This document shows, in pieces, positions 17,523 to 26,306 of a DNA stretch of 43,048 nucleotides (the stretch's first letter is position 1; each line of letters starts with the position of its first letter). Made by a program: the position numbers and the translations under genes. Where the stretch lies: NCBI GenBank assembly GCA_937923575.1, contig CALDUL010000025.1, positions 1-43,048 of the forward strand, read 5' to 3'. This DNA is from an uncultured Algimonas sp. Its GTDB lineage: Bacteria > Pseudomonadota > Alphaproteobacteria > Caulobacterales > Maricaulaceae. The notes beneath the pieces were generated by a model. The model was not told the DNA's origin and searched no databases. It saw nothing but the letters and a program-made list of their open reading frames with translations.

Positions 17523-19112
17523 CTAAGCCTCCGCCAGCCCCATCGCCTCGCGCGCGCGGGTCGTCACGGCCACATAGTCCAGCTTTCCCGTGCCCAGCAC
17601 CGGCACGGTGTCCACGCTGAAAATCTTCTTCGGCACGGCGAGTTCGGCAACGCCATGGGCCTGCGCCCAGGCGAGCAGTTCGGACCGCTTCGGGTTCGGG
17701 TGTTCGGTGATCAGCACAACCTGTTCGCCGCGTTTGGGGTCCGGCACGATGGCGGCGGCGTGGGTGTGGTCGGGCCAGAGCGCGCCGGCGCAGTTTTCCA
17801 CGACCGTCAGGCTGACCATCTCGCCGCCGATCTTGGCAAAGCGCTTCACGCGCCCGCGGATGACGAAATAGCCGTCTTCATCGACGGAGACCACATCGCC
17901 CGTGTCGTGCCAGCCGCCGTCCAGCGGTTCGATCACGCCAGGCGCGGACGGGCGGATATAGCCGCTCATGACGTTGGGGCCTCGCACCAACAGCTTGCCG
18001 CCGTCCTCCAAGCCTTCCACGGGTTCCAACTTGCTCTCGATTCCGGGCAGCATTTTGCCGATGGTCCCAGCCCGGATGTCGCCGGGCTGGTTGGCGGCGA
18101 GCACGGGCGCGCATTCCGTCACGCCGTAGCCTTCGAGCACTTCGAAAGAGAAGCGGCGGGTCGCCACGGCGCGGGTTTCCTCCCGTACGCGCTCCGCCCC
18201 GCAGACCGCAATGCGAAGACTGCTCAGCCCGCCGTCGGCCGACGCGCGCATATATTGCTGCAGGAAAGTGTCCGTCGCGAAGAGCACAGTCGCGCGACTC
18301 TGGAAGATGCGTTGGGCGACAGTTTTCGTTTGCAGCGGGCTGGGATGAAGCACGACGGGCCGCCCGGTGAAAATCGGCCAAAGCGTCCCCGCCGTGAGAC
18401 CATAGCAATGGAACGTCGGCAGCGGGTTGAAGAAGATGTCGGTCGGCATGATTTCCACATGCTCCTCAATCTGCTCGATATTGGCGAGGATGTTGGCGTG
18501 GGACAGCACCACGCCCTTGGGCGCGCCCTCGGTACCTGATGTGAACAGGATGACGCCCGTATCCGTGTGCTTCTCTCGCGGTAGGAACAGCGCGGGTAAG
18601 ATGGGCCCTAACACGGCGCGGATCTTGGCCTTCGTGCCGATCTGCTCGCGCACGTCTTCGAGATAGATGATGCGTGCAAATTTCGCGAGCTCCGCCATGA
18701 GCGAGGCGAGCCCGCCGATCTCCACGAACTTATGCGCCGTCACGATAGTCTTGAGCGGCGCGGTCTCGGACGCCGCCTTGAGATTGGCAGACCCGGCCGT
18801 GAAATTGAGCATAGCCGGCGTACGGCCCGCCATGTGCAGCGCCAGCAAGGCGATGACGGCGCCTGCGCCTGTGGGCAGCAAAATACCGACCGCGTCTTCG
18901 CCGTCCGTGTCGCGCGCGAGCGGTTCGGACAGCGCGAAGGCAGCTTGGCGGATTTCGCCGTAAGTCAGCTCGCGGCCGTCACCATCGGTGATGATCTTGG
19001 TCTTCGCGCCATGCGTCTTGCAGGCGTCGAGAAAGGCTTCGGGAATGGTGCGGCGGATGCGCCGTTCGGCGCGGCGGCTCAGCGGTTCGGACGCCAGCGT
19101 CTTCAATTCCAT
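17523..19112 (-). CDS. Aas-like acyl-CoA/acyl-ACP synthetase (AMP-binding family)
   Basis: A 529-residue adenylate-forming enzyme. The P-loop-like A3 motif is ILFTSGTEGAPKGVVLSHANI (TSGTEGAPKG core). Further motifs are LEGYGVTECAPV, HDTGDVVSVDEDGYFVIRGR and LGTGKLDY with the C-terminal catalytic Lys. The sequence feels closest to the synthetase half of Aas (acylglycerophosphoethanolamine acyltransferase/acyl-ACP synthetase), but the N-terminal PlsC-type acyltransferase half is missing. ATG 19112 was chosen for the GGGAGA in front. It converges with rnr; no partner gene is coupled to it. Confidence 0.85.
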   Translation of the reverse strand: MELKTLASEPLSRRAERRIRRTIPEAFLDACKTHGAKTKIITDGDGRELTYGEIRQAAFALSEPLARDTDGEDAVGILLPTGAGAVIALLALHMAGRTPAMLNFTAGSANLKAASETAPLKTIVTAHKFVEIGGLASLMAELAKFARIIYLEDVREQIGTKAKIRAVLGPILPALFLPREKHTDTGVILFTSGTEGAPKGVVLSHANILANIEQIEEHVEIMPTDIFFNPLPTFHCYGLTAGTLWPIFTGRPVVLHPSPLQTKTVAQRIFQSRATVLFATDTFLQQYMRASADGGLSSLRIAVCGAERVREETRAVATRRFSFEVLEGYGVTECAPVLAANQPGDIRAGTIGKMLPGIESKLEPVEGLEDGGKLLVRGPNVMSGYIRPSAPGVIEPLDGGWHDTGDVVSVDEDGYFVIRGRVKRFAKIGGEMVSLTVVENCAGALWPDHTHAAAIVPDPKRGEQVVLITEHPNPKRSELLAWAQAHGVAELAVPKKIFSVDTVPVLGTGKLDYVAVTTRAREAMGLAEA

Positions 19113-19204
19113 GATGTGTCTCCCGGTCCCCGCCAATGAGTTAGCGCAGAGCGCGGCATAAAACCAGCTTTGCGCCTGCGGGTCAGACAGCTAGGCCAGC
19201 GGCG

Positions 19205-19966
19205 ATGACAGAGCGACAGACCATGCAGCCAGGCAATCTCGGCAAGATCAACAATATGCATCTGACCGATGTGGAGCGCTCGGCCCGCAAAGAGTTGGAC
19301 CGCGCGCCGCGTCCGCGCATTGCAGCGACTGTCGTGCTGACCATTGGCGATCGGCATGATCCAAAGATCCTGATGGGACAGCGTTCGGCCCGGCACGATT
19401 TCATGCCCAGCGTCTATGTCTTCCCGGGCGGGCGCGTCGACCGCATCGACAGCTATGCGCCCTATGCGGGTGAGCTGTCGCCGCGCACCGAGCGCGTGCT
19501 GGAAGCGGCCGTCTCCCCGCGCAAGGCCCGCGCCATTGCGCTGTCCTGCATACGCGAGACCTATGAAGAGACGGGGCTGATGATCGGCGCGCCAGCCGAG
19601 GTCGGAGCGCGCAACATGCGCAACTCGACCTATGATGCGTTCCGAAAGGCTGGACTGCGCCCGGATATCTCGGAGCTGGAAGTCTTCGGACGTGCCGTCA
19701 CTCCGCCGCATCGGCACAAGCGCTTCGATGCCTGGTTCTTTCACCGCCATCTGGGGGATGTCGCGCCTCCGGACGTCGCGGACAGCCACGAGCTGCTCAA
19801 TGTCGGCTGGTTCACCTTGCAGGAGATCGACGATCTGAAGCTCCAACGCGCGACCGTGATGATGATGAAAGTGTTCAAGGACCACGTGAGGCGCGACGTG
19901 CCGGGCGAGCGCATCTTCTACAGCCGGGCGAAGCATGGGGTGTTTGGGCAGGAGTTGTTTCCATGA
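19205..19966 (+). CDS. Nudix hydrolase
   Basis: A 253-residue protein with a Nudix box split by a long insertion. VYVFPGGRVD at about residues 75-84 is followed some 40 residues later by ALSCIRETYEETGLMIG, which carries the REx2EExG metal-binding core. The long insert is common in the eukaryotic-like CoA/NUDT19 branch, so a CoA-type or nucleotide-diphosphate substrate is possible but not shown. ATG 19205 is used; ATG 19223 is an alternative. It is alone on this strand between the acyl-activating enzyme and rpmG. Confidence 0.88.
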   Translation: MTERQTMQPGNLGKINNMHLTDVERSARKELDRAPRPRIAATVVLTIGDRHDPKILMGQRSARHDFMPSVYVFPGGRVDRIDSYAPYAGELSPRTERVLEAAVSPRKARAIALSCIRETYEETGLMIGAPAEVGARNMRNSTYDAFRKAGLRPDISELEVFGRAVTPPHRHKRFDAWFFHRHLGDVAPPDVADSHELLNVGWFTLQEIDDLKLQRATVMMMKVFKDHVRRDVPGERIFYSRAKHGVFGQELFP

Positions 19967-20137
19967 GAGCCGTCGCCGCAAGATAGGACACCCTGCGCCC
20001 ACAGCGTAGAACAGTCGAGCTCACTCCGCAGCGCTCCATTCCGCGCGTACCCCTAGGCTGTATCACGGGTGTTGCTATCTCGCGGAGACCGGTGTACCCG
20101 CCGCGCCTGACATTCCCTCCATCAGGACACGAAACCC

Positions 20138-20305
20138 ATGGCGAAGCCAACCACCATCAAGATCCGCCTGAACAGCACGGCGGGCACGGGCTTTTTCTAC
20201 GTCACGAAGAAGAATTCCCGCACCATGACCGAGAAAATGGTCAAGCGTAAGTATGACCCCGTCGCGCGCAAGCACGTCGAGTTCAAAGAAGGCAAGATCA
20301 AGTAA
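20138..20305 (+). CDS. rpmG: 50S ribosomal protein L33
   Basis: A 55-residue protein beginning [16 protein letters not shown], with [11 protein letters not shown] and [14 protein letters not shown]. This is a full L33. It has no cysteine, so it is the zinc-independent (C-) form. Start ATG 20138; CAGGA lies upstream at 20123. A terminator follows 30 bp after the stop, so it is probably a single-gene transcript. Confidence 0.96.
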   Translation: MAKPTTIKIRLNSTAGTGFFYVTKKNSRTMTEKMVKRKYDPVARKHVEFKEGKIK

Positions 20306-20335
20306 GGCTTACGCCGCTGGATTAGCGTCAATGAG

Positions 20336-20359
20336 CCGCCCTTCACGGGGCGGTTTTTT
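20336..20359 (+). terminator. Rho-independent terminator after rpmG
   Basis: A perfect 6-bp stem CCGCCC/GGGCGG with a 6-base loop is followed by TTTTTT at 20354-20359. It ends the rpmG transcript just before the convergent end of pleD. Confidence 0.88.
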
Positions 20360-20367
20360 CATGCGCG

Positions 20368-21735
20368 CTATGCCGCTTTCTGCGGGAGCGGTCCGGCAGC
20401 AGTGACGCGGTTGCGACCCTCGCGCTTAGACGTGTAGAGGGCGGCGTCGGCGCGGCGGAAGACGTCACGCAGCTGCTCGCCCTTGCGGACTTCGGCCACG
20501 CCCGCGCTGGTCGTGATGATCAGCGCTTGGCCGTCCACGAATACCGGGGTGCCTGCGATCAGCGCGCGGACGCGGTCGGCGGCGTGGAATGCCTCCTCCT
20601 CGCTGGTGTCCGGCATGGCGATCATGAACTCCTCACCGCCGTAGCGGGAGACAAGGTCGATAGCCCGCATATTGGTCACGAGGCGCGCGGCAACTTCCTT
20701 GAGAATTTGGTCGCCCATATCATGGCCGAGGATGTCGTTGACGCGCTTGAAATTGTCGATGTCGAAAACGAGAATCGAGAAGGTCTGGTCGCGACGTTCC
20801 AGCGCGTCGAAGAGCGGCTCGACCTGCCGCTCGAAATATCGCCGATTGCCGATCCCGGTCAGCGGGTCGGAAATGACCATCTCCAGATCTTCGTTAAAAT
20901 TCTCTCGCAGGCTGTCAGCGTAGAACTTTCGGCGCAGCAGCGAATCAACGCGCGCGCGCAGCTCCTGTCGGTCCACGGGCCGCATGATCGTGTCGTTCAC
21001 GCCGATATCATAGGCACGGATGAAGCGCGGCTGGTCGTCGGGATCACCAATGGCGAGGATTGGCGTGTCGCGCGTTTCGGCATTGAACCGCAGGCTCGCG
21101 CAGATGCGTAGCCCATCGAACTGCCGCGAAAGCAGAGAGACGATTATAAGGTCGATACCGGTCTTTGCCCGACGGACCGCCTTGACGGGATCACTCTCGA
21201 TGACGGCCGCGTGCTCACCCTTGAGTTGGTCGGCGATCTTGTCGGGGCGGACATAGTCGTCACCGATTACGAGGATGCGGCCGGCGCGCTTGCGGATTTT
21301 TTCCAGCAAGGGGCGACAATTGGCGATCGAATGACCCGTATGGCTGAGCAGCTGATCCGTCGTCATCTTAAGACGGAGCAGAGAGCGGACCCGCGTAATC
21401 AGGTTGAAATCGTCGATCGGCTTGGTGATGAAATCGTCCGCGCCCGCTTCGAGTCCGCGAATGCGGTCGCGTGTCTGTTCCAGCGCCGTCACCATGACGA
21501 CCGGGATGTGGTAGAGTTCGGGATTGGCCTTGATCCGGCGGCAGGCTTCGAACCCGTCCATGCCGGGCATCATCGCGTCCATCAGGATCAGGTCGAGCCT
21601 CTCCCGCTGGGCGATCTCGATGGCCTGCTCTCCGGATTCGGCTGTGATGACGTCGTAATACTCCGCCGAAAGCTTGACCTCGAGCAGGTTGCGATTGGGC
21701 GCGAGGTCATCGACGACCAATATGCGGGCGGACAC
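20368..21735 (-). CDS. pleD: PleD-type response regulator and diguanylate cyclase
   Basis: A 455-residue protein with two receiver domains and a GGDEF domain. Receiver 1 (about 1-120) has LVVDD, the phospho-acceptor LILMDAMMPGMDGFE, and Lys in FITKPID. Receiver 2 (about 152-270) is adaptor-like with a degenerate acceptor (LIIVSLLSRQ). The cyclase domain (about 290-445) has DPLTGIGNRRYF, the catalytic signature RYGGEEF, and an upstream I-site RAID (RxxD), so c-di-GMP feedback should be intact. In Caulobacter PleD drives the flagellum-to-stalk change. The start is GTG 21735, 12 bp after the divK stop, so both form one operon. Confidence 0.95.
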   Translation of the reverse strand: MSARILVVDDLAPNRNLLEVKLSAEYYDVITAESGEQAIEIAQRERLDLILMDAMMPGMDGFEACRRIKANPELYHIPVVMVTALEQTRDRIRGLEAGADDFITKPIDDFNLITRVRSLLRLKMTTDQLLSHTGHSIANCRPLLEKIRKRAGRILVIGDDYVRPDKIADQLKGEHAAVIESDPVKAVRRAKTGIDLIIVSLLSRQFDGLRICASLRFNAETRDTPILAIGDPDDQPRFIRAYDIGVNDTIMRPVDRQELRARVDSLLRRKFYADSLRENFNEDLEMVISDPLTGIGNRRYFERQVEPLFDALERRDQTFSILVFDIDNFKRVNDILGHDMGDQILKEVAARLVTNMRAIDLVSRYGGEEFMIAMPDTSEEEAFHAADRVRALIAGTPVFVDGQALIITTSAGVAEVRKGEQLRDVFRRADAALYTSKREGRNRVTAAGPLPQKAA

Positions 21736-21747
21736 GGGTGCGCGCCT

Positions 21748-22119
21748 TTAAGCGGGTTCGAGATGTTTGCGGATCGTCGCCAGAAAGCTCGACACGGTGA
21801 TCGGCTTGGCGATGTAGCCCGCGCAGCCCCCGTCGCGAATGCGCTTCTCATCGCCCTTCATGGCGAACGCCGTCACGGCCACGACCGGAATATGCTTCAG
21901 CGACTTGTCGTCCTTCAGCCATTTGGTGACTTCGAGGCCGGAGACCTCCGGCAGCTGGATGTCCATCAGGATCAGGTCGGGCTTGAATTTCTTGGCGATC
22001 GAGATGGCCTTCAGCCCCTCGCGCGTTTGCTTTGTCTCATAGCCATGCGCGCCGAGCAGATCGCTGAACAGTTTCATGTTCAGCTCATTGTCTTCAACGA
22101 TCAGGACCTTCTTCGGCAT
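21748..22119 (-). CDS. divK: Single-domain response regulator DivK
   Basis: A 123-residue stand-alone receiver. [18 protein letters not shown], the phospho-acceptor Asp in [33 protein letters not shown] and the conserved Lys in YIAKPI are all present and closely match Caulobacter DivK as I remember it. DivK links the kinases PleC and DivJ to the CtrA cascade and controls polarity and cell cycle. ATG 22119 gives the usual N-terminus; in-frame ATGs at 22131 and 22143 would add 4 or 8 residues. A CtrA-like site lies upstream (22244-22259). Confidence 0.95.
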   Translation of the reverse strand: MPKKVLIVEDNELNMKLFSDLLGAHGYETKQTREGLKAISIAKKFKPDLILMDIQLPEVSGLEVTKWLKDDKSLKHIPVVAVTAFAMKGDEKRIRDGGCAGYIAKPITVSSFLATIRKHLEPA

Positions 22120-22243
22120 TGCTCTGAGCATGTTTCCCATCACCTGTGGCGCCGATCTCTCCTCTCCAACCAGAGCGGGGTCAGCGTCTTGTTCGTGTGC
22201 AGTTTCCCTGACACACCATCATTAAAGAACGGTGCAACGCGGC

Positions 22244-22259
22244 TTAGTGTTGACTTAAC
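22244..22259. promoter_or_regulatory. Candidate CtrA binding site upstream of divK
   Basis: TTAG-N7-TTAAC matches the CtrA consensus TTAA-N7-TTAAC with one mismatch. It lies about 125 bp upstream of the divK start in the divergent divK/dinB region. CtrA control of divK is known in Caulobacter, which makes the site plausible. One such match can occur by chance. Confidence 0.45.
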
Positions 22260-22279
22260 CACGTTGTCCGTTCTGTAAG

Positions 22280-22294
22280 GAACATAACAAGAAC
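22280..22294. promoter_or_regulatory. LexA (SOS) box upstream of dinB
   Basis: GAAC-N7-GAAC on the + strand is GTTC-N7-GTTC on the other, exactly the alphaproteobacterial LexA operator. It ends 21 bp before the dinB start and just before its AAGGAG, where LexA would block transcription. An overlapping GTTC-N6-GAAC pair begins at 22270. Confidence 0.8.
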
Positions 22295-22315
22295 ATCTTA
22301 AGGAGCCATTACGAC

Positions 22316-23644
22316 GTGTCGAGTGGGTCTGACATCACGAGGCTATGTCGCGACTGCGGCGAGGCCATGGCCGACCGGTGCTCCTCCTGTGGCAGCTCGC
22401 GCGCGCTAGAGCACGCGGAGCTAGGGGCGCTGTCCATCGCCCATGTCGATTGCGACGCCTTCTACTGCTCGGTCGAGAAGCGCGATAATCCCGAACTGCG
22501 CGACAAGCCCATCGTGGTCGGCGGCGGGAGGCGGGGCGTCGTCTCCGCCGCCTGCTACCACGCGCGCATCTACGGCATACGCTCCGCCATGCCGATGTTC
22601 CAGGCGCTCAAACGCTGCCCCAATCTCACCGTCGTGCGCGGCGACATGGCGAAATACGCACGAGAGGGGCGGCGCATCCGGGCGCTGATGAGCGAGCTCA
22701 CCCCGCTGGTGCAGCCGCTGTCCATAGATGAGGCCTTCCTCGACCTGACAGGTACGATGCGCCTACACGGCCGCACGCCCGCGCAGAGCCTGATCCGTCT
22801 GCAGCGACGCATATTGGACGAGGTCGGCGTGACTGTCTCCGTCGGGCTGTCCTACAACAAGTTCCTCGCCAAGACGGCATCGGACCTGGACAAGCCGCAC
22901 GGCTTTGCCGTGCTGGGGCGAGGCGACGCGCAAGCCTTTCTCGACAAGCAGGAGGTCGGTTTCATCTACGGTATCGGCCCGGCTTTCGCGGCCAAACTCA
23001 ACGCCGCAGGGTTGCATAGCATAGCGGATGTACGGCGCTGGGACGACAAGCGGCTGGCCCAGCGTTTCGGCGATCACGGCCTTCGGCTGGCCCGGCTCTC
23101 ACGCGGCGAAGACCACCGCAAGGTCAACCCGGTCAGCACGCGCAAATCCGTCAGCGCGGAGACGACATTCTCGACGGACATCAGCGATCTCGAAGCGCTG
23201 AAGGACAAGCTCTGGCAGGTCTGTATGAAGACGGCGGACCGCAGCAAGGCAAAGGCGCTGGCCGGCACGGTCGTCACGCTGAAGCTCAAGACCGCACGGT
23301 TCAAGTCGATCACTCGGCGCCGCACGCTGGCCCAGCCGGTCCAGCTGGCCGACGCGATCTTCCACGCGCTGGAACCGCTGCTGGAGAGCGAGGTCGCGAA
23401 GGCGCGCACATCCTACCGCCTGATCGGCGCGGGCATCAGCGGGCTCTGCGCGCCAGCCGGCGATGCGCCGGACTTGCTGGACGCCAAGGCCGCCAAGCGC
23501 GCCAAGGCGGAGCGAGCCTCTGACATCGCGCGGGCGAAATTCGGTGCGGACGCCGTGCTGACCGGGCGCGGCCTCCGGCTCGCCCAAGCCAAGCGCAGCA
23601 GCGCGACAAGCCTGCCGGGCAAGATCAGGGACGATCAGATCTAG
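22316..23644 (+). CDS. dinB: DNA polymerase IV with N-terminal zinc-finger extension
   Basis: A 442-residue Y-family translesion polymerase. A CxxC-x8-CxxC zinc-ribbon-like extension (CRDCGEAMADRCSSCG, about 11-26) precedes the catalytic palm with HVDCDAFYCSVE and LSIDEAFLDLTG, which supply the acidic metal ligands. The helix-hairpin-helix thumb region (IYGIGPAFAAKLNAAGL) and little-finger domain follow. GTG 22316 is preceded by AAGGAG at 22300-22305. A LexA box lies just upstream, so it should be DNA-damage inducible. The stop overlaps that of the convergent membrane protein by 2-3 bases. Confidence 0.95.
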   Translation: MSSGSDITRLCRDCGEAMADRCSSCGSSRALEHAELGALSIAHVDCDAFYCSVEKRDNPELRDKPIVVGGGRRGVVSAACYHARIYGIRSAMPMFQALKRCPNLTVVRGDMAKYAREGRRIRALMSELTPLVQPLSIDEAFLDLTGTMRLHGRTPAQSLIRLQRRILDEVGVTVSVGLSYNKFLAKTASDLDKPHGFAVLGRGDAQAFLDKQEVGFIYGIGPAFAAKLNAAGLHSIADVRRWDDKRLAQRFGDHGLRLARLSRGEDHRKVNPVSTRKSVSAETTFSTDISDLEALKDKLWQVCMKTADRSKAKALAGTVVTLKLKTARFKSITRRRTLAQPVQLADAIFHALEPLLESEVAKARTSYRLIGAGISGLCAPAGDAPDLLDAKAAKRAKAERASDIARAKFGADAVLTGRGLRLAQAKRSSATSLPGKIRDDQI

Positions 23645-24321
23645 GCGGTTTTCGGCCTGCGGCTGCGTTCGATCAGCGCGATGACGGCGGCGAAGACAAT
23701 AAACACCACGATCCCCGCAATCGACAGGCCGGGGCCTTCGGGCAGCGGCGGGAGAATGCCGGTCCGCTGGAACTCCAGCGTCGGTTTGGTCATCAGGAAG
23801 AATTGCATGACCGACATCAGGCTCACCAGCCCCCAGCTCGCGATCATTGTCCATGTGGGGCCGCGCGTGACGCTCAGCCACCATGCGATCATGCCGCCCA
23901 GCAGCAACACCTCCAGCCCATAGGCGGGCCACGGAAAGTCCCATAGGCCAAAGCCGAGGTAATTGTCCCCACCGGGCAGGATCGGCATATCCGGACGGTG
24001 GACGATAAGATCGAACACCCAATGCGAGAAGGCCAGCAGGCCAATCACGATCATGCCCTTGCGCCCTGCCTTGGGACGCAAAGCCCGGTAGATCAGCGCG
24101 GCGATAACGCTGATGACGATGCTGCCGACCAGAGAATGCGAATAGGCGATGTCGAACGCCAGCGGATGCGTATCGAGCCGTCCGCGCCCTTCGATGCCGA
24201 GAATACCCAGCGCCATGGTGACGAAATCGACGGCTTGCACGGCGAGAAAACCGTGCCAAAGTCGCACGCCATTGGCGCGATGCGCGTCCCAGACTGCGGG
24301 TCCGTAGTGGCCAATAAACAT
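23641..24321 (-). CDS. YdjM-like polytopic membrane protein
   Basis: A 226-residue protein with about six hydrophobic segments. It begins MFIGHYGPAVW and holds IAYSHSLVGS and LLAFSHWVFDLIVHRPDMP. These His/Asp motifs, set in membrane segments, resemble the YdjM/LexA-regulated putative metal-dependent hydrolase family; no activity is established for it. ATG 24321 has a strong GGGGAGGGGAG upstream. It lies 27 bp downstream of the thioredoxin-like gene and is probably co-transcribed with it. The link to DNA damage that the YdjM name suggests is not supported by any LexA box I could see here. Confidence 0.7.
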   Translation of the reverse strand: MFIGHYGPAVWDAHRANGVRLWHGFLAVQAVDFVTMALGILGIEGRGRLDTHPLAFDIAYSHSLVGSIVISVIAALIYRALRPKAGRKGMIVIGLLAFSHWVFDLIVHRPDMPILPGGDNYLGFGLWDFPWPAYGLEVLLLGGMIAWWLSVTRGPTWTMIASWGLVSLMSVMQFFLMTKPTLEFQRTGILPPLPEGPGLSIAGIVVFIVFAAVIALIERSRRPKTA

Positions 24322-24348
24322 GGGCTCCCCTCCCCTTTGTGAGCGCCT

Positions 24349-24837
24349 CTAGCGCTGCGCGAAATCTTCGAAATAGTCGTAGATCGCGTTTTCCGTCCGG
24401 CTCGCCGCATTGCGCCAGCTCGGGGCGGTATCGAGGTTCAGCACTGTGCCATCGGAATCCAGCACGAAGACCGTCGGCGTGCCGACAATGGCATCGACGC
24501 CGTAGCGGCGCGCGATATCGATATTGCGGTTTTTCTGATCGACGTCGACGAATACGACGCGGTAGTGCTCCGCGATCAGCGGTTTGAAACGCTCATTCAG
24601 CAAATATCCCGCCAAGGCCCGGCTATCGTGGCACCAGTCCGCGCCCATGACGACAATTGTCTTTTGGTCGTTCGCCGCCGCGATCTCGGTCGCGATACGG
24701 ATGTCGTCCGAGGCGTCCCGCTCCGCATCATAGGCACAGATATCGCCCGCCGGGAGGTCATCGCAGATCGCTGGCTTGCCATTTGCGGAGGACGCGCAGG
24801 CGGCGAGCAGAAAGACGAGTGGGAGAAGAAAGCGCAT
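24349..24837 (-). CDS. Thioredoxin-like lipoprotein with a single active-site Cys
   Basis: A 162-residue protein. The first 20 residues (MRFLLPLVFLLAACASSANG) form a lipoprotein signal with lipobox LAAC, so the mature form is probably anchored in the envelope. A thioredoxin fold follows: VVMGADWCHDSRALA carries WCxxS in place of CxxC, and GTPTVFVLD holds the cis-Pro. With only one active-site Cys it cannot run the usual dithiol cycle; a monothiol or binding role is likely. Two extra cysteines (CDDLPAGDICAYD) lie near the mature N-terminus. It shares a 41-bp divergent gap with the serine protease. Confidence 0.85.
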   Translation of the reverse strand: MRFLLPLVFLLAACASSANGKPAICDDLPAGDICAYDAERDASDDIRIATEIAAANDQKTIVVMGADWCHDSRALAGYLLNERFKPLIAEHYRVVFVDVDQKNRNIDIARRYGVDAIVGTPTVFVLDSDGTVLNLDTAPSWRNAASRTENAIYDYFEDFAQR

Positions 24838-24878
24838 GAGCGCTTGCTAGCACAGAAGCGGCGCTCCACAAGCTGCGC

Positions 24879-25535
24879 ATGATCTGGTCGCGCATCTTCG
24901 GCAAACACACCAAACGACCCGCCTCACCGGAGCCCGCCGCGCAGGGCAATGCGACACCCTGGGCAGAGCCCTTCAACGCCACGCCCGCGGTCGCCGCGCC
25001 CAATGTGGGCGCAGACATCCGCCGCTACTTTCACAATGATCACGGCTCGCAATGCTACACCAGCTGGTTTGCTCATTGGGGTGGCTGGATCAGCGCCGGC
25101 CACTGCGTCTCCGACATCGGCGGTCACCTACCGCCCTTCGCCACTGGTGAGACTGTGAGCTGGCCCGACGGACTGGACGCGGCGCTCGTCGGCTGCACAC
25201 TGCCCGCGCGCAAGCCCGCCGTGCCGCGCATCGGTCAGGCCGTCACCATGATCGGCTTCCCCGCCGGTGCGCGGAACGCGGAACGGCGAGAGGGACTGAT
25301 CTATCACGAGCGCATGCCCGGCCAGTGGATCGCCCATATCACCGCGCCCGACGAACCCGTGGTAACGGGCATGAGCGGCGGAGCCGTGATCGACAGCGCG
25401 ACGGGTCAGCCGCTCGGCATCATCATCACCCGCAATAGTCCGGCTGACCTCAACAATGACCGCGACCCCGACGAGAGCGCTGACTTCATCGCGCTGTCCG
25501 CCGTGTGGGCCGCAGTACGCAAAGGCGCGGTCTAG
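24879..25535 (+). CDS. Trypsin-like serine protease
   Basis: A 218-residue chymotrypsin-fold protein. The triad is readable: His in WISAGHCVSD (about 69), Asp in DGLDAALVGC, and Ser in VVTGMSGGAVID. No hydrophobic signal peptide is visible at the N-terminus (MIWSRIFGKHTKRPAS), so export is unclear. There is no PDZ domain, and it is shorter than DegP/HtrA proteins. It starts 41 bp from the divergent thioredoxin-like lipoprotein gene. The substrate is unknown. Confidence 0.85.
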   Translation: MIWSRIFGKHTKRPASPEPAAQGNATPWAEPFNATPAVAAPNVGADIRRYFHNDHGSQCYTSWFAHWGGWISAGHCVSDIGGHLPPFATGETVSWPDGLDAALVGCTLPARKPAVPRIGQAVTMIGFPAGARNAERREGLIYHERMPGQWIAHITAPDEPVVTGMSGGAVIDSATGQPLGIIITRNSPADLNNDRDPDESADFIALSAVWAAVRKGAV

Positions 25536-25538
25536 CCC

Positions 25539-25838
25539 CTACCCCGGCATGGCGAAGCGCTCGACCTTCATCGTGCGCAGACGGATCGCCTTCTCGCGGT
25601 GGACGAGCGCCTTTTTGTAATCCTCGCTACCCAGCACGGCGGCCATATGCGCGTCGTCGCGGAATTCCAGCACCACGACCTTGTCGACCTCTATTTGGCC
25701 CGCGACCACCTCGGGGTTTTCGTCATTGACGATAATGCCGACTTTCTCTCGCATGAAGAGCTCGCCCGCCATGCGCGCGTAATGGGCGTATTCGTCCCGG
25801 TCGGCAAAGGTGATGAGGGTCACGAGAATGGTAGACAT
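25539..25838 (-). CDS. DUF1330-like dimeric alpha/beta-barrel protein
   Basis: A 99-residue soluble protein with the beta-alpha-beta pattern of the DUF1330/ABM superfamily: YAHYARMAGELFMREKVGIIV, VDKVVVLEFRDDAHMAAVL and SEDYKKALVHREKAIRLR. Function is unknown; relatives include small oxygenases and stress proteins. AGGAG lies 6 bp before ATG 25838. It is 9 bp after the MAPEG stop, so both belong to the leucine-dehydrogenase transcript. Confidence 0.75.
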   Translation of the reverse strand: MSTILVTLITFADRDEYAHYARMAGELFMREKVGIIVNDENPEVVAGQIEVDKVVVLEFRDDAHMAAVLGSEDYKKALVHREKAIRLRTMKVERFAMPG

Positions 25839-25847
25839 GGCAGGCTC

Positions 25848-26279
25848 CTAGAGAAGAATGGCGGCAACAATGCCGAAGAGGCAGAATGTCGCCAGCGAGA
25901 AGACGGCAAAGCGTAGCTGCACCGGCCCGACGAAGCTCTGCACCAAGCTGTGCACCACGCGCAGGCCGACATAGGCCCAGGCCAACATCGGGATCAGCCC
26001 GCCGACATTGCCCGTCAGCGCGCAGTAGAACATCAGCGCGTAGAAGATCGTCGGCTGCTCCATCAGGTGATTGTAATTATGCGCGGGCGCCTGGATCTTC
26101 AGCGGAACGATGTTTTTCCACTGTCCATCCGGGTTCTTCACATCATCGCTCGTCCCGTCCGGGCCCATCTTCAACAGCGCGGGCAAGCGCAGCGCATAGA
26201 GCCAGATCCACATGATCAGCGACCAGCCGATCAGTGCCAGCACGGGCGCGAGAAACGACGATATGATGGCTGTGTCCAT
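25848..26279 (-). CDS. MAPEG family membrane protein
   Basis: A 143-residue protein with four hydrophobic segments (about 8-30, 72-90, 95-115, 120-142). The loop motif PAHNYNHLMEQPTIFYAL followed by AWAYVGLRVVHSLVQ matches the MAPEG (membrane-associated eicosanoid and glutathione metabolism) family. The bacterial role is usually unknown. GGAGG precedes ATG 26279. It is 27 bp downstream of the leucine-dehydrogenase-like gene. Confidence 0.88.
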   Translation of the reverse strand: MDTAIISSFLAPVLALIGWSLIMWIWLYALRLPALLKMGPDGTSDDVKNPDGQWKNIVPLKIQAPAHNYNHLMEQPTIFYALMFYCALTGNVGGLIPMLAWAYVGLRVVHSLVQSFVGPVQLRFAVFSLATFCLFGIVAAILL

Positions 26280-26306
26280 GATGACCTCCCCAGTTCCGAG
26301 GAGACG

